A stretch of DNA of 64,000 nucleotides from Bacteroidota bacterium. GTDB taxonomy: Bacteria; Bacteroidota; Bacteroidia; Flavobacteriales; Flavobacteriaceae. The notes beneath the pieces were generated by a model, which saw nothing but the letters and a program-made list of their open reading frames with translations, was not told the DNA's origin and did no database searches. Shown here piece by piece: positions 43,934 to 53,187 of the stretch. The stretch is taken from positions 62,001 to 126,000 of the forward strand of contig JAIUNZ010000002.1 in assembly GCA_020161455.1 (NCBI GenBank), read 5' to 3'. Within the stretch, counting starts at the first letter, position 1. Each line of letters begins with the position of its first letter. A program made the position numbers and the translations under genes.

Positions 43934-46789
43934 TTATTTTCCATTCGGCATTTGTGGTGCTGGTGGCGGTCCAAAAGAATTTTCTTCATTTTGTGTTGCC
44001 TTTATCTTTTTATCATTTTGTATCGATTGAGCACCTTTTAACTCTTCTTTTTGATTCTGAATTGCTTTTTGTTCGGCTTTGGTATTTCTTGGTTTTTCCT
44101 CTTGTTTTGGAGGTTCCTGTTGTGCCACAGGAGCTTTTTCTATACTTCCATCCCAGTTTGGTTCTTTGGGATTGTCAACTAATTTACCGTCTATATAATC
44201 CTGAAGATTTTTCTTAATTTGAACTACTGAATAATTCTCTGTTGAAATGATAATCGGTGTGTCTTGAACTTTATATTCTTTGAATTCTTTTAAAATTGAA
44301 GCTATTCCTTTAGCATAGTCTTCCGATTTCATTCCGTGTATCACCACAAAATTATCGGTCATTGTATAAACATCTAACGAAATGGTTAGCTTATCTAAAC
44401 TTCTTTCTTTAATAAATTTAGTGATTTTTTCGCGAAGTGCTTTAGTATTTTTATCATCAAAATCTTTTGATTGGTATAAGATTTTCCAATTTGTCGATTC
44501 ATATTTTCCAAGTTGCAAAGCTCGTAATTTAGGCAAACTAATGCTTATTGTTTTCTCAGCTGTTTTGCCTTCTTCTACATTTGGATAATTTAATGCAACA
44601 TAATTTAATGCTTGCTGAAATTCATCTAATCCTTTTAGTTTACCAATTAAATTAGCCTTAAGTAATTCTAATTTTGGTGCAATTTCATCACCTGTAAATC
44701 GCTCAATAGCTTCGTCTATTTTTACTAAAACCTCTTTAAAATTTCGTTCTTGATATTGTTTAAACAATGCTTCATAAACTGCTTTTGGTGAATTATTATC
44801 ATCTGCCAATTGGTCTTGTGGATTGCTAAGAATTTGAGCATATCTTGACTCCGGATATTCCGCAATAATTCGAGCTTTCATTGCCAATGCTTTATTTTTA
44901 TCTAAAATTTCATAAAGCTTATATAAATTGTACATCGAAGGCAAAATCAATCGTTCCTCGGGATTGTTTTTTAACAATTGCTCCAATTTATTGACTGCCA
45001 GTTGGTATTCTTTGAACTTTTCTTTATAAATTACACCTAATTGATAATAGGCAAAATTTCGTTCTTTTGATAAACTATCAATTACTTTTTGTGAAGTTGG
45101 CAACTGACTAATGTAAAATTCGGAAGTATAGGCTGGATTTTCATCAGAATTTTCTTTTCCGTCTTTTTCTTTTGAGGTTACGTCATTTTCTTTGGCATCT
45201 TTTTCATCATTTCCTTTGGCATCTTCTTTGGTTAACAAGGATGAAACTCTCCAGTTATCGACCAATTTTCTTTTTCCCCAAATTTTTGTAAATTCTTTTT
45301 TTCCGTAAGCAATTGTAGTTGGATTGTAGAAATAAAAATCAGTTTTAGAGCCCGTAAAAAGATTTGGTTTTGGAACATTTGCAGCCATTTTTGCTGCATT
45401 GATAGATTGAGAGTCGTCACCACCAAAAGATTCTGAATTTACTTTAATCTGTTCTTGTTTTTCTAATTCTTTAAGTTTTTTGGCATCTTCCTTTTTAAGT
45501 TTTTCGATGTATTTGTCAAAATAAGCTACTTTATCAGAAGAAGACATTTTGTACAATGAAATGATACTGTCATTTTTTTGTGCAATAGCCTCATATTTAA
45601 TAACATCTTCTAGATTTTCTCTTTTCTTTTTTATAGCATTAAACTCTCTTGTTCTTGGTTTTAAATTCACCAAAGTACTATCATAATACTTTCCAGCTGT
45701 AGCATATTTTGCATCATTAAAATAAATGGTTGCCAGATTTCTATAGTTAGAAGCCATCAAATATTGGTCTTGCGATTTCTTTTTTAATGATAGATTGTAA
45801 TTCTTTTTTGCGGCTTCAAAATTTTCTTGTCCTTCATAAAACTTTGCTTTTTGATGGTACAATGCATCTAAGTAAGGTCTGTTTTCTCTGTCGGCAAGTA
45901 GTTTGTTCCATTTTTTTAGAAAAAGCAACGTATCTCCTTTTTTATACTCTTGTTGCAAGACTTGATTAATATGAGCATGAATTGTATATTGTTTTGCAGC
46001 TTTTCTATGCATATCAATTACTTTTTGGTAACTTGCATAAGCACTGTCTTTGTGTCCTAAATTTTCATACAATTGTCCCAAAATAAAATCATATCGTGAT
46101 TTTTCTTCGTTTGATTTTGTAAACTCTCTAGCTAATTTTAGTTTAGCAACTGCGCTGTCTTTTACTTCTAAATTTAAAAAAGCTTGTGCTAAAACAGCGT
46201 TGGCATCGGCAAAAATTTGATCTTTAAACTTAATTTCTTTTAGCAACTTTCTAAGATTATTAACTGCTAGTTGGTCGTTTTCCAATCGCATATTCGTTTT
46301 TTCACGCCAAATCTTTACTTCATAAATTTTACTGCTTTTTGGATATTTGTACAATACATAATTGAAGGCTTCCAAAGCTGGAACAAATCGTTGGTCATAA
46401 TACCTGGCTTTTCCCAAAAGTAAATGCGCTTCATCCATTTGCGGGTTTTTTTCCGAACCTTGAATGTTCATAGAATGCTTTTGAATGGCTTTGGTAGCTT
46501 TTTCTTCGGCACGTTCAAAGTTTGGGTTTTTAGTCTCATTTGGAAGCAATTGTTCTTCCTTTATTTGCATTCTTTCAATGGGAAGAATTTCCCAAAAATT
46601 ATCTTGATATTGAGATTTTAACTCTAGCAATCCTTGTTCTAAGGCAAGATCACCGTTGTATAAAATATTAAACTTTGAGCTTAATGCATGTGAGTTTCTA
46701 GACAGAAATGAATTTTTTTTGGTAGAACAAGCTATCAAGAAAAATAGAAATCCGAAGAAAAGAATGCGCTTTGTAATTTTAGTTTTCAA
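43934..46789 (-). CDS. sprE: SprE/PorW-like TPR lipoprotein of gliding motility and type IX secretion
   Basis: 951 residues, lipoprotein signal with lipobox FFLIAC (C21) followed by STKKNSFLSRNSHALSSKFN, a start I associate with SprE of Flavobacterium and PorW of Porphyromonas. Many TPR units follow (e.g. ALEAFNYVLYKYPKSSKIYE, AAKKNYNLSLKKKSQDQYL). The C-terminal tail is rich in P, Q, E and K. SprE is required for secretion by T9SS and for gliding. This fits the T9SS substrate at 56426-57739. It is the first gene of a run leading to the atp operon. Confidence 0.88.
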   Translation of the reverse strand: MKTKITKRILFFGFLFFLIACSTKKNSFLSRNSHALSSKFNILYNGDLALEQGLLELKSQYQDNFWEILPIERMQIKEEQLLPNETKNPNFERAEEKATKAIQKHSMNIQGSEKNPQMDEAHLLLGKARYYDQRFVPALEAFNYVLYKYPKSSKIYEVKIWREKTNMRLENDQLAVNNLRKLLKEIKFKDQIFADANAVLAQAFLNLEVKDSAVAKLKLAREFTKSNEEKSRYDFILGQLYENLGHKDSAYASYQKVIDMHRKAAKQYTIHAHINQVLQQEYKKGDTLLFLKKWNKLLADRENRPYLDALYHQKAKFYEGQENFEAAKKNYNLSLKKKSQDQYLMASNYRNLATIYFNDAKYATAGKYYDSTLVNLKPRTREFNAIKKKRENLEDVIKYEAIAQKNDSIISLYKMSSSDKVAYFDKYIEKLKKEDAKKLKELEKQEQIKVNSESFGGDDSQSINAAKMAANVPKPNLFTGSKTDFYFYNPTTIAYGKKEFTKIWGKRKLVDNWRVSSLLTKEDAKGNDEKDAKENDVTSKEKDGKENSDENPAYTSEFYISQLPTSQKVIDSLSKERNFAYYQLGVIYKEKFKEYQLAVNKLEQLLKNNPEERLILPSMYNLYKLYEILDKNKALAMKARIIAEYPESRYAQILSNPQDQLADDNNSPKAVYEALFKQYQERNFKEVLVKIDEAIERFTGDEIAPKLELLKANLIGKLKGLDEFQQALNYVALNYPNVEEGKTAEKTISISLPKLRALQLGKYESTNWKILYQSKDFDDKNTKALREKITKFIKERSLDKLTISLDVYTMTDNFVVIHGMKSEDYAKGIASILKEFKEYKVQDTPIIISTENYSVVQIKKNLQDYIDGKLVDNPKEPNWDGSIEKAPVAQQEPPKQEEKPRNTKAEQKAIQNQKEELKGAQSIQNDKKIKATQNEENSFGPPPAPQMPNGK

Positions 46790-46871
46790 TGTAAAACGTT
46801 TGATTTATAACGTAAAAATATACTTTTTAGTATAACTGACTGGTAAAAATACGTTTCTTTTTGATATAGCA

Positions 46872-46909
46872 AAAAAATAGCTGCATGTTTTTTGGACAAT
46901 ACAGCTATT
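46872..46909 (-). terminator. Terminator of the PadR-ABC operon
   Basis: On the minus strand AATAGCTG (46902-46909 complement) and CAGCTATTTTTTT form an 8-bp stem followed by a U tract, 21 bp after the ABC ATPase stop. Confidence 0.7.
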
Positions 46910-46929
46910 CTAATTTTATTTATTCGTCG

Positions 46930-47628
46930 TTAAACAGCAAAAAAAGTTTCCAATTCTTTCAAGGTTTCTGGCGAAGTTTGAATGTCTTTTACCACTTCGC
47001 CAAGATTTAATGCTACAATTCTATCGCAAACCTCAACGGTATGCACTAAATCGTGACTGGAAACCAAAACGGTTACATTGGGATTTTCGGCTAGCTCTTT
47101 AATGATTTTTTTCAATCGGCTAACGGTTGTTGGGTCAAGATTGGCAAACGGTTCGTCTAAAATTACTACTTCTGGATTTCCGATTAAAGCCGCAATAATT
47201 CCGACTTTCTTCATGTTTCCTTTCGATAAATCGCGAAGGTATTTTTTGTTGTTAAGGATTTCGTTATTGAAAAATTGTTCGTGCTTTTTAAGTAATGCAT
47301 CAACATCGGCTTTGTTTTGACCTCTTAAATCACCTATAAAATAAAAGTATTCTTCGGCAGTTAAATAACCAATTAAAAAACTTTCGTCTATAAAAGCAGC
47401 CGTGAAAGGTTTCCAAGCTTCGCTTTGATTTACAATTACTTCATTGTTTTTTATTGAACCTGTTGTTGGCTCAATCAAATCTAATAATAGACTAAAAAAA
47501 GTAGTTTTTCCAGCACCATTATTTCCTACTAAACCAAAACTTTGACCTTTTGGAATTTCAAGATTGGCAATGTTTAATACTTTTTTACCGTTGGTATATA
47601 TTTTTGAAAGATTGTTTACTTGTATCAT
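46930..47628 (-). CDS. ABC transporter ATP-binding protein
   Basis: A 232-residue ATPase of an ABC exporter. Walker A GNNGAGKTTFF, Q-loop region TAAFIDESF, signature LRDLSKGNMKKVGIIAAL (SKGN in place of the usual SGGQ), Walker B PEVVILDEPFANLDP and H-switch VLVSSHD are present. It pairs with the permease encoded 32 bp upstream. The substrate is unknown. The last gene of a four-gene operon headed by a PadR regulator. Confidence 0.95.
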   Translation of the reverse strand: MIQVNNLSKIYTNGKKVLNIANLEIPKGQSFGLVGNNGAGKTTFFSLLLDLIEPTTGSIKNNEVIVNQSEAWKPFTAAFIDESFLIGYLTAEEYFYFIGDLRGQNKADVDALLKKHEQFFNNEILNNKKYLRDLSKGNMKKVGIIAALIGNPEVVILDEPFANLDPTTVSRLKKIIKELAENPNVTVLVSSHDLVHTVEVCDRIVALNLGEVVKDIQTSPETLKELETFFAV

Positions 47629-47660
47629 GTTTTTAGTACTTAGTTGTTAGTGAATAGTCC

Positions 47661-49130
47661 TTAGTTAGTTTGTTTGTATGCTGAAATAGTAGCGTATTTT
47701 TCGGTTTTATAGATTTTTTCAATCATGGTAAATACTTTGTTTCTAAAAGCAAAACCTAAAACTCCTGCTCCAGCCACAAAAAGTAAACCAACTTCGGGCG
47801 AAAAAATATAATAACCCGCTGCATACAAAGCCATTGGTAATAATAATTTTGGCAAAGAAATCAGCATGGTTTTCATGTTAAAGGCTTGTTTGTTTCCAAA
47901 GGCTTGTTTAGAACTAGACAAATCAATTGGTGTTTTTACAAAGGCACCGCCAAGCATTACCAAATGCGAATTGACACCTATATTAAAAATAGCGCCAACA
48001 ACAATTAATAAATAAATATGCCAACCAAAATATAAATAAAATGATGCCAAAATGGTAGATACAACCGTTCCAATAACCATCAACCACCATTTTGATTTGA
48101 TGTATTCGCGGTATGGAATGTTTTGACTCATCATTAGTTGATAATAAGCGCTGTCCCAACTTGGTACAAATTGTCCAAACGTGAAAAGAAATCCACCTGA
48201 AACAAATATTCCAGCAAAAACATGCATGGCAGGATTGTTATAAGCTTCTATAGAATTTGTAAAAAACAAAAGTCCATAAAAGATAAAAACAACGCTCATA
48301 ATTACAGTTGTTCTAGATCGTTTGTTGCGTTTTAAAAGTTTGATGTCGTTTTTAAGAAACGTTCCTAAAGTTCCAAATTGGTCTAAAAAAGTAAGGTTTT
48401 CAGTTGTGGCTTCTTTACTTTTTACTGCTAAACCAGTATCAAGGGTTAGATTATTTTTGAAAAATTTGAAGTTGAAATAATATAATAAAACTAATGCTGC
48501 GATTGGAAATAAAAACAAATAACTGGTATCATACATTCCTTGAAAAAATGGAGAAGTATAAACCGTTACATCAAACCAACCATAATATTGTGCCAATCCA
48601 AATCCACCAACGATTGTCAAAACAACATAGAAAATACTATCTTTTTTGTTGACTAAAACATTGATGAAATTCATAGAATAAATAATACTGAAAACACCAA
48701 TATGCCAAAAAACTACTTGCATTGGGTTAAAACCTTCTTTTACTAATACTATTGAAAACGGTATAAAGAAAAACGCATGTAAAAAATTAAAAAAAGATAA
48801 AGCAGATTTTCCAATTACAAAATTAACAATGGTGTTTTTCTTAATGTTTAAAATTGTTAATGGTTTGATGTTTAAAACTGGTGTTGTTTGTAAAAAATAA
48901 CGAATAACTAAATCGGCTGTGAAATAGTAAATTAGAAATTTATTGACCGTTTCAAATGGTTTTAAACCTGCATCTTCTATGAGAAAATAAACAGCAATAC
49001 CTAGTCCAACAAACATGGCTGCAAAATACAAAGCACCAAGCGTCATAAATATTTTCAGTGCTAAATTAGTTCCAAAAGAAGCCGAACGAAGGAAGGATTT
49101 CCATTCGAGAGAAATGAAATGTTTTATCAT
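47661..49130 (-). CDS. ABC transporter permease (DUF5687-like)
   Basis: A 489-residue integral membrane protein with about 11-12 helices, e.g. LKIFMTLGALYFAAMFVGLGIAVYF and TTVIMSVVFIFYGLLFFTNSI, matching the DUF5687 group of flavobacterial ABC-2-like permeases. It forms the membrane half for the ATPase of 46930-47628. Which compound is moved cannot be read from sequence. The 32-bp spacer to the ATPase gene contains the stutter TTAGTACTTAGTTGTTAG. Confidence 0.82.
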   Translation of the reverse strand: MIKHFISLEWKSFLRSASFGTNLALKIFMTLGALYFAAMFVGLGIAVYFLIEDAGLKPFETVNKFLIYYFTADLVIRYFLQTTPVLNIKPLTILNIKKNTIVNFVIGKSALSFFNFLHAFFFIPFSIVLVKEGFNPMQVVFWHIGVFSIIYSMNFINVLVNKKDSIFYVVLTIVGGFGLAQYYGWFDVTVYTSPFFQGMYDTSYLFLFPIAALVLLYYFNFKFFKNNLTLDTGLAVKSKEATTENLTFLDQFGTLGTFLKNDIKLLKRNKRSRTTVIMSVVFIFYGLLFFTNSIEAYNNPAMHVFAGIFVSGGFLFTFGQFVPSWDSAYYQLMMSQNIPYREYIKSKWWLMVIGTVVSTILASFYLYFGWHIYLLIVVGAIFNIGVNSHLVMLGGAFVKTPIDLSSSKQAFGNKQAFNMKTMLISLPKLLLPMALYAAGYYIFSPEVGLLFVAGAGVLGFAFRNKVFTMIEKIYKTEKYATISAYKQTN

Positions 49131-49185
49131 AGTTGAGTGGTTTAGGTTTGCTAGTAAGTATTTGGTATGTAAAAAATGTTACATT

Positions 49186-49878
49186 TTAGATTTTAGAAAA
49201 TTCATATTCTGGATAAGTTTGCTTTAAATAATCTTCGGCTTTTGATGGTATTTCAAAAATAATAATATACTCGCAAATAAAAATCAGTACAAAAAACACG
49301 CTGAAAATCAAGAGCCAAATATCCACTAACGGCTCATCGATTTGTAAAAATAACTGTATGGGAAACTGAATTAATCCCAAGGAAGTAGAATGTCCAAAAA
49401 TAATTTCTTTCAGCATCCATTTTTTCCCAGTTTTTGCCTCATATTTTTTTCTTTTTCGTACTAAATAAAATAGTGAAAAAAATAAAAATCCAATACTTAT
49501 TAAACCCAATATTGACATCGTAAATACAGAAACCAAACTCATCTTTAGCAAATAAAACACTATACCAACTGCAGCAATGGTTCCAATGATTTGCGGGATT
49601 CTGAAATACACTTTCAAATGGTTTAAAATCATTTTATTATAACGCTTATTCATCGCAGCAGTTCTTTTCTCTACTACATCCATAAACCCAAAAACACCAA
49701 ATTTTTTGAATTCTACTTGCAATGCTTCGTCAAATGAAAGTTTTGGTTTTTCTTGCCATTGTTCTTCAATTCCATTGGCTAAATGATCGACCAATTCGGT
49801 TTGTAAATCATAATATTCCACATAATGTTGGCGTGTGAATTGGTATAATTTCTCGATTTGTTCGGTAGAAAGTTTCAT
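49186..49878 (-). CDS. Membrane protein encoded between padR and the ABC permease
   Basis: 230 residues. The soluble N-terminal part (about 1-90) reads IEKLYQFTRQHYVEYYDLQTELVDHLANGIEEQW, a motif I know from membrane proteins next to PadR regulators (DUF1700-like logic). Four TM helices follow (IIGTIAAVGIVFYLL, MSILGLISIGFLFFSLFYL, LIQFPIQLFLQI, WLLIFSVFFVLIFICEYIIIF). Probably it acts with the PadR protein or the transporter in sensing. It is 2 bp from padR, clearly coupled. Confidence 0.72.
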   Translation of the reverse strand: MKLSTEQIEKLYQFTRQHYVEYYDLQTELVDHLANGIEEQWQEKPKLSFDEALQVEFKKFGVFGFMDVVEKRTAAMNKRYNKMILNHLKVYFRIPQIIGTIAAVGIVFYLLKMSLVSVFTMSILGLISIGFLFFSLFYLVRKRKKYEAKTGKKWMLKEIIFGHSTSLGLIQFPIQLFLQIDEPLVDIWLLIFSVFFVLIFICEYIIIFEIPSKAEDYLKQTYPEYEFSKI

Positions 49879-49880
49879 GT

Positions 49881-50216
49881 TTAATAATCCAATTTAGGTT
49901 GTACAATAGATTGCATGTTTTTGATAAATTCTTCTAGTTCAGCTAGTTTATTAACTGTTTCGGTTGTTCCTTTTTGAGTTAGTTTGTAATATTTTCGCAA
50001 GCGATTGTCAACGTTTTCTACCTCAACTTCGAGAATTCCTTCGGCTTCCATTTTGTGCAATGCAGGATACAATGCGCCTTCAGTAATTTTAAGTTCGCCT
50101 TTGGTAATGTCTTTTACTTTTTGGGTAATTTCATAACCATACATTCTGCCGTTTTCTTCCAAAAGCTTCATCACTATGGTGTTTAAACTTCCTTTATACA
50201 ATTGTGAATTCTTCAT
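49881..50216 (-). CDS. PadR-family transcriptional repressor
   Basis: A 111-residue winged-helix regulator: KGSLNTIVMKLLEENGRMYGYEITQKV and ITEGALYPALHKMEAEGILEVEVE are the PadR signature. A C-terminal dimerisation helix follows (ETVNKLAELEEFIKNMQSIV). As first gene of the operon with a membrane protein and an ABC exporter, it probably represses its own operon until a transported compound appears. A 38-bp nested palindrome over the promoter (50242-50279) is the likely operator. Confidence 0.94.
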   Translation of the reverse strand: MKNSQLYKGSLNTIVMKLLEENGRMYGYEITQKVKDITKGELKITEGALYPALHKMEAEGILEVEVENVDNRLRKYYKLTQKGTTETVNKLAELEEFIKNMQSIVQPKLDY

Positions 50217-50236
50217 TTAATCATCATTTTGAACTA

Positions 50237-50279
50237 CAAATATACATAAGAAAATAATATATATTACATTCTTAGGTAT
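50237..50279 (-). promoter_or_regulatory. padR operon -7 element and nested palindromic operator
   Basis: The minus-strand -7 motif TATATTTG (50237-50244) overlaps the edge of a dyad at 50242-50279. Central TAATATATATTA (50255-50266) is a perfect palindrome. Outer arms ATACATAAGAA and TTCTTAGGTAT share the same centre (one mismatch). 16 of 19 pairs match over 38 bp. Confidence 0.72.
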
Positions 50280-50311
50280 ATTTTTATTTTCGTTTCCTCT
50301 TTGCTGTTTAT

Positions 50312-50319
50312 TATCTTTG
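50312..50319 (+). promoter_or_regulatory. -7 element TATCTTTG of the ferredoxin reductase gene
   Basis: Exact TAnnTTTG match 15 bp before the ATG at 50335. No well-placed TTG was found. Its region is 32 bp from the PadR operator, so divergent control is possible. Confidence 0.5.
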
Positions 50320-50334
50320 CGAAAAATAAACCTC

Positions 50335-51387
50335 ATGTCCACATTTTATAAATTAAATATAAAAGAAGTAACACAAGAAACGCCAAGTGCTATCTCTGTT
50401 GCTTTTACTGTTCCGCCTGAATTAAAACCTGCTTATCAATTTATTGCTGGTCAATATGTTAACTTAAAACTTACGCTTGATGGAGAAGAAATCCGTCGTG
50501 CATATTCCATTTGTTCTTCACCCAATAGTGATGAATTGCGAATAGCTATTAAGTCGGTAAAAGATGGTCATTTTTCAAAATTTGCAAACGAAAATTTAAA
50601 AATTGGTGATGTCATTGAAGTAGGTCAACCCGAAGGAAGATTCACTTTTGAGCCGAGCATTGAAAGACAAAAAAACTATGCGGCCTTTGCTGCGGGCAGT
50701 GGTATTACACCAATTATGTCAATTATTCAATCGGTTTTAGAAAATGAACCTAAAAGTACTTTTATATTGGTTTATGGAAATAAAACGCCCGAAGAAACTA
50801 TTTTTCACAAACAATTACACGATTTACATTTAAAATATGTAGCGCGTTTTTTTGTGCATTATGTATATAGTAAAGTTAATGTTGAAGGCGAACTTTTTGG
50901 CAGAATTGACAAATCAGTCGTAAACTTTGTATTGAACAACAAACACAAAGAAAAAGAATTTGAGAAATTCTACCTTTGTGGACCAGAAGAAATGATTAAC
51001 CGAGTTTCAGATGTTTTAAAAGAGCACAATATTGCTGATAAAAATATCAAATTTGAATTGTTTTCTACTTCTTCTTCTGAAAATAACCTTATTTCTTCAT
51101 CCGAAGGTCATTCTAAAATTACCATTATGGTAGATGATGAAGAAACAACTTTTGAAATGTCGCAAAAACAAACTGTTTTGGAAGCTGCTCTTAAACACGG
51201 AATTGATGCGCCTTACTCATGTCAAGGTGGAATTTGTAGTTCTTGTTTGGCTCGAATCACATCGGGAACTGCGGTTATGGCAAAAAATTCTATTTTAACC
51301 GATAAAGAAATCGCTTCCGGATTGATTTTAACCTGTCAAGCACATCCAACTTCTACAGAGATTTATGTGGATTATGATGATGTGTAA
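50335..51387 (+). CDS. PaaE-like NAD(P)H:ferredoxin oxidoreductase with fused 2Fe-2S domain
   Basis: 350 residues. The FAD-binding barrel has RRAYSICSSPN (about 59-69), NAD-binding AAGSGITPIMSII and the FYLCGPEEMI loop. The C-terminal plant-type ferredoxin holds C-x4-C-x2-C plus a last Cys (YSCQGGICSSCLAR...LTCQAHP). It passes electrons from NAD(P)H to an oxygenase, as PaaE does in phenylacetyl-CoA epoxidase, or to another acceptor. No oxygenase subunits are adjacent. The start is the ATG at 50335, not the upstream in-frame codon at 50317 within the -7 region. Confidence 0.92.
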   Translation: MSTFYKLNIKEVTQETPSAISVAFTVPPELKPAYQFIAGQYVNLKLTLDGEEIRRAYSICSSPNSDELRIAIKSVKDGHFSKFANENLKIGDVIEVGQPEGRFTFEPSIERQKNYAAFAAGSGITPIMSIIQSVLENEPKSTFILVYGNKTPEETIFHKQLHDLHLKYVARFFVHYVYSKVNVEGELFGRIDKSVVNFVLNNKHKEKEFEKFYLCGPEEMINRVSDVLKEHNIADKNIKFELFSTSSSENNLISSSEGHSKITIMVDDEETTFEMSQKQTVLEAALKHGIDAPYSCQGGICSSCLARITSGTAVMAKNSILTDKEIASGLILTCQAHPTSTEIYVDYDDV

Positions 51388-51414
51388 TTAATTAAATTCC
51401 AATAAATAAATTCT

Positions 51415-51447
51415 AAATTCCAATTTTGTTACTCAAGGTTGGAATTT
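51415..51447. terminator. Inverted repeat between convergent genes
   Basis: AAATTCCAA (51415-51423) pairs with TTGGAATTT (51439-51447), 9 bp with a 15-nt loop and A/T runs. A weak bidirectional terminator, overlapping the end of the glycosyltransferase gene. Confidence 0.55.
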
Positions 51448-52472
51448 ATTTTTTCAATCAATTTCTCAACAGCAATCGTTCGCATCACATCTTCATAACC
51501 AGCTACTTTTTTGTTTCCATAAACTGATGTTGGCAATAGTGGAAATTGTTCTCTATCGGAAGTCAAACAATTTTCTAGTGGTTGATTGAAAGGCGCAAAA
51601 CCAGCAAAAGGATGTGTTGCACCCCAAAGTGTGATGACTTTTACACCAAGCATGGCGGCGATATGCGCATTTCCGCTATCCATAGAAAGCATGACATCAA
51701 GGTTGGAAATTAATTGCAATTCGTGTTGAAATGGAATTTTTCCAGCAAGATTTATAACATTCTCTTTGTTTTTTGAAAATTGATTTAAAAGTTCAATTTC
51801 TTTGTTTCCACCGCCAAAAAGGAAAATTTTATTTGAAGCATTCAATGCTAATTCATCAATTACTTTTTGCATTAAATCTAACGGATATACTTTGCTTTCA
51901 TATTGAGCAAAAGGAGCAATTCCTATCCAATTAAAATTTTGTTTTTCTCCCAAAATTTCAATTATTTCTTTGGATAAAACCGCTTTTTCTGGAAATTTTG
52001 GATTGGATAAATCAACATTGAAACCTAAAGTATTAAAGGTATCAACATGACGTTGAACCATCGATTTTACTGGTTGAAAGATTTTATTTTCGGCTCGAGT
52101 TAGTGCTTTTTTTTCAGCTCTACCTTTATCGGTTGCGGCTACTTTTTTTCCTGATAAAAAAAACAAAATCCTGATGATTTGGGAACGCAATACATTATGC
52201 AAATCGGCAACAGCATCTATATTTAACTTTTTTAAATCGGAATACAATTTCAGTAAACCAAGAAAACCTTTGTGACGCTTTTTTACATCAACCGCAAAAA
52301 AAGAAACGTTAGGAATTCCATCAAAAAAAGGTTTAAAAAATGGCCGTGAAACAAACGTGATTTTTACATTAGGATTTTGCTCCACAAAAGCTCTAATAAC
52401 TGGAACAGTCATTGCCACATCACCCATTGCCGAGAGACGAATTACAGCGATATGTTGGATAGATTTTGACAA
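51429..52472 (-). CDS. Glycosyltransferase family 9 (heptosyltransferase-like)
   Basis: A 347-residue GT-B enzyme of LPS core assembly. N-terminal IAVIRLSAMGDVAMTVPVIRAF, then ADLHNVLRSQIIRIL, and the nucleotide site SMDSGNAHIAAMLGVKVITLWGATHP are typical of family 9. It follows the DUF4254 gene (9-bp gap), a pairing that I know from flavobacteria, so DUF4254 probably acts in the same envelope process. Confidence 0.92.
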   Translation of the reverse strand: MSKSIQHIAVIRLSAMGDVAMTVPVIRAFVEQNPNVKITFVSRPFFKPFFDGIPNVSFFAVDVKKRHKGFLGLLKLYSDLKKLNIDAVADLHNVLRSQIIRILFFLSGKKVAATDKGRAEKKALTRAENKIFQPVKSMVQRHVDTFNTLGFNVDLSNPKFPEKAVLSKEIIEILGEKQNFNWIGIAPFAQYESKVYPLDLMQKVIDELALNASNKIFLFGGGNKEIELLNQFSKNKENVINLAGKIPFQHELQLISNLDVMLSMDSGNAHIAAMLGVKVITLWGATHPFAGFAPFNQPLENCLTSDREQFPLLPTSVYGNKKVAGYEDVMRTIAVEKLIEKINSNLE

Positions 52473-52481
52473 AAAAATAAA

Positions 52482-53087
52482 TTACTTTTTGTTAAGATAC
52501 AACACCGGATTCAAATCATCATCGTTGTACATTTTCATTTGTTTGTACACTTTCATGAATTTATCACCATTTTCAATATCGGTCAACAAATCATTGATTG
52601 AAGTAAACATATCGCTTTTTTGGTCTAACAATACATTTAATTTCTCTTGACATTTTGCACGGTGTTCTGGTGAAGCATCAGCTCGATTGGCTTCTTCCGC
52701 CATGTGGTAAATTTTCAATGCTAATATCGATAACCTATCGATTGCCCAAGCTGGACTTTCGGTGTTGATTTTTGCATTAGGTTTTACTTGAACGTCTTTA
52801 TACTTTTGAAGAAAATAGCTGTCAATATATTCAACCATATCCGTTCGAACCTGATTGGAAGCGTCGATTTTTCTCTTCAAATCAAGAGCAGCAACAGGAT
52901 CAATATTTGGGTCACGAATGATGTCTTCATAATGCCATTGAACAGTATCAACCCAATTTTTTGCATAAAGCAAATACTCAATACTTCCTTTTTCGAAGGG
53001 GTTTTTTGTAGGTTGATATACATCATCAATAACGTGATACTCTTTAATACTTTGTTCAAATATTGGGTAGGCAAATTCTGAAAACAT
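52482..53087 (-). CDS. DUF4254 family protein
   Basis: 201 residues, mostly helical, without signal or TM. WHYEDIIRDPNIDPVAALDLKRKIDASNQVRTD and SPAWAIDRLSILALKIYHM are conserved blocks of DUF4254. The biochemical role is unknown. The gene has its own near-perfect promoter (53139-53170) and a 12-bp palindrome in the leader and is co-oriented with the GT9 gene. Confidence 0.82.
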   Translation of the reverse strand: MFSEFAYPIFEQSIKEYHVIDDVYQPTKNPFEKGSIEYLLYAKNWVDTVQWHYEDIIRDPNIDPVAALDLKRKIDASNQVRTDMVEYIDSYFLQKYKDVQVKPNAKINTESPAWAIDRLSILALKIYHMAEEANRADASPEHRAKCQEKLNVLLDQKSDMFTSINDLLTDIENGDKFMKVYKQMKMYNDDDLNPVLYLNKK

Positions 53088-53119
53088 AACTATAAAATTT
53101 ATTTTATTTCATACAATTC

Positions 53120-53170
53120 GACCATATGGTCTCGGGTGCAAAGATAGTTTTTATACTTTTACCGATACAA
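53120..53170 (-). promoter_or_regulatory. Promoter of the DUF4254-GT9 pair with leader palindrome
   Basis: On the minus strand TTG (53168-53170), 21 bp, TATCTTTG (53139-53146), an exact consensus match. GACCATATGGTC (53120-53131), a perfect 12-bp palindrome, lies shortly downstream of the expected transcription start, where a repressor could act. Confidence 0.7.
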
Positions 53171-53187
53171 ATAAATTTATTTCTGAT

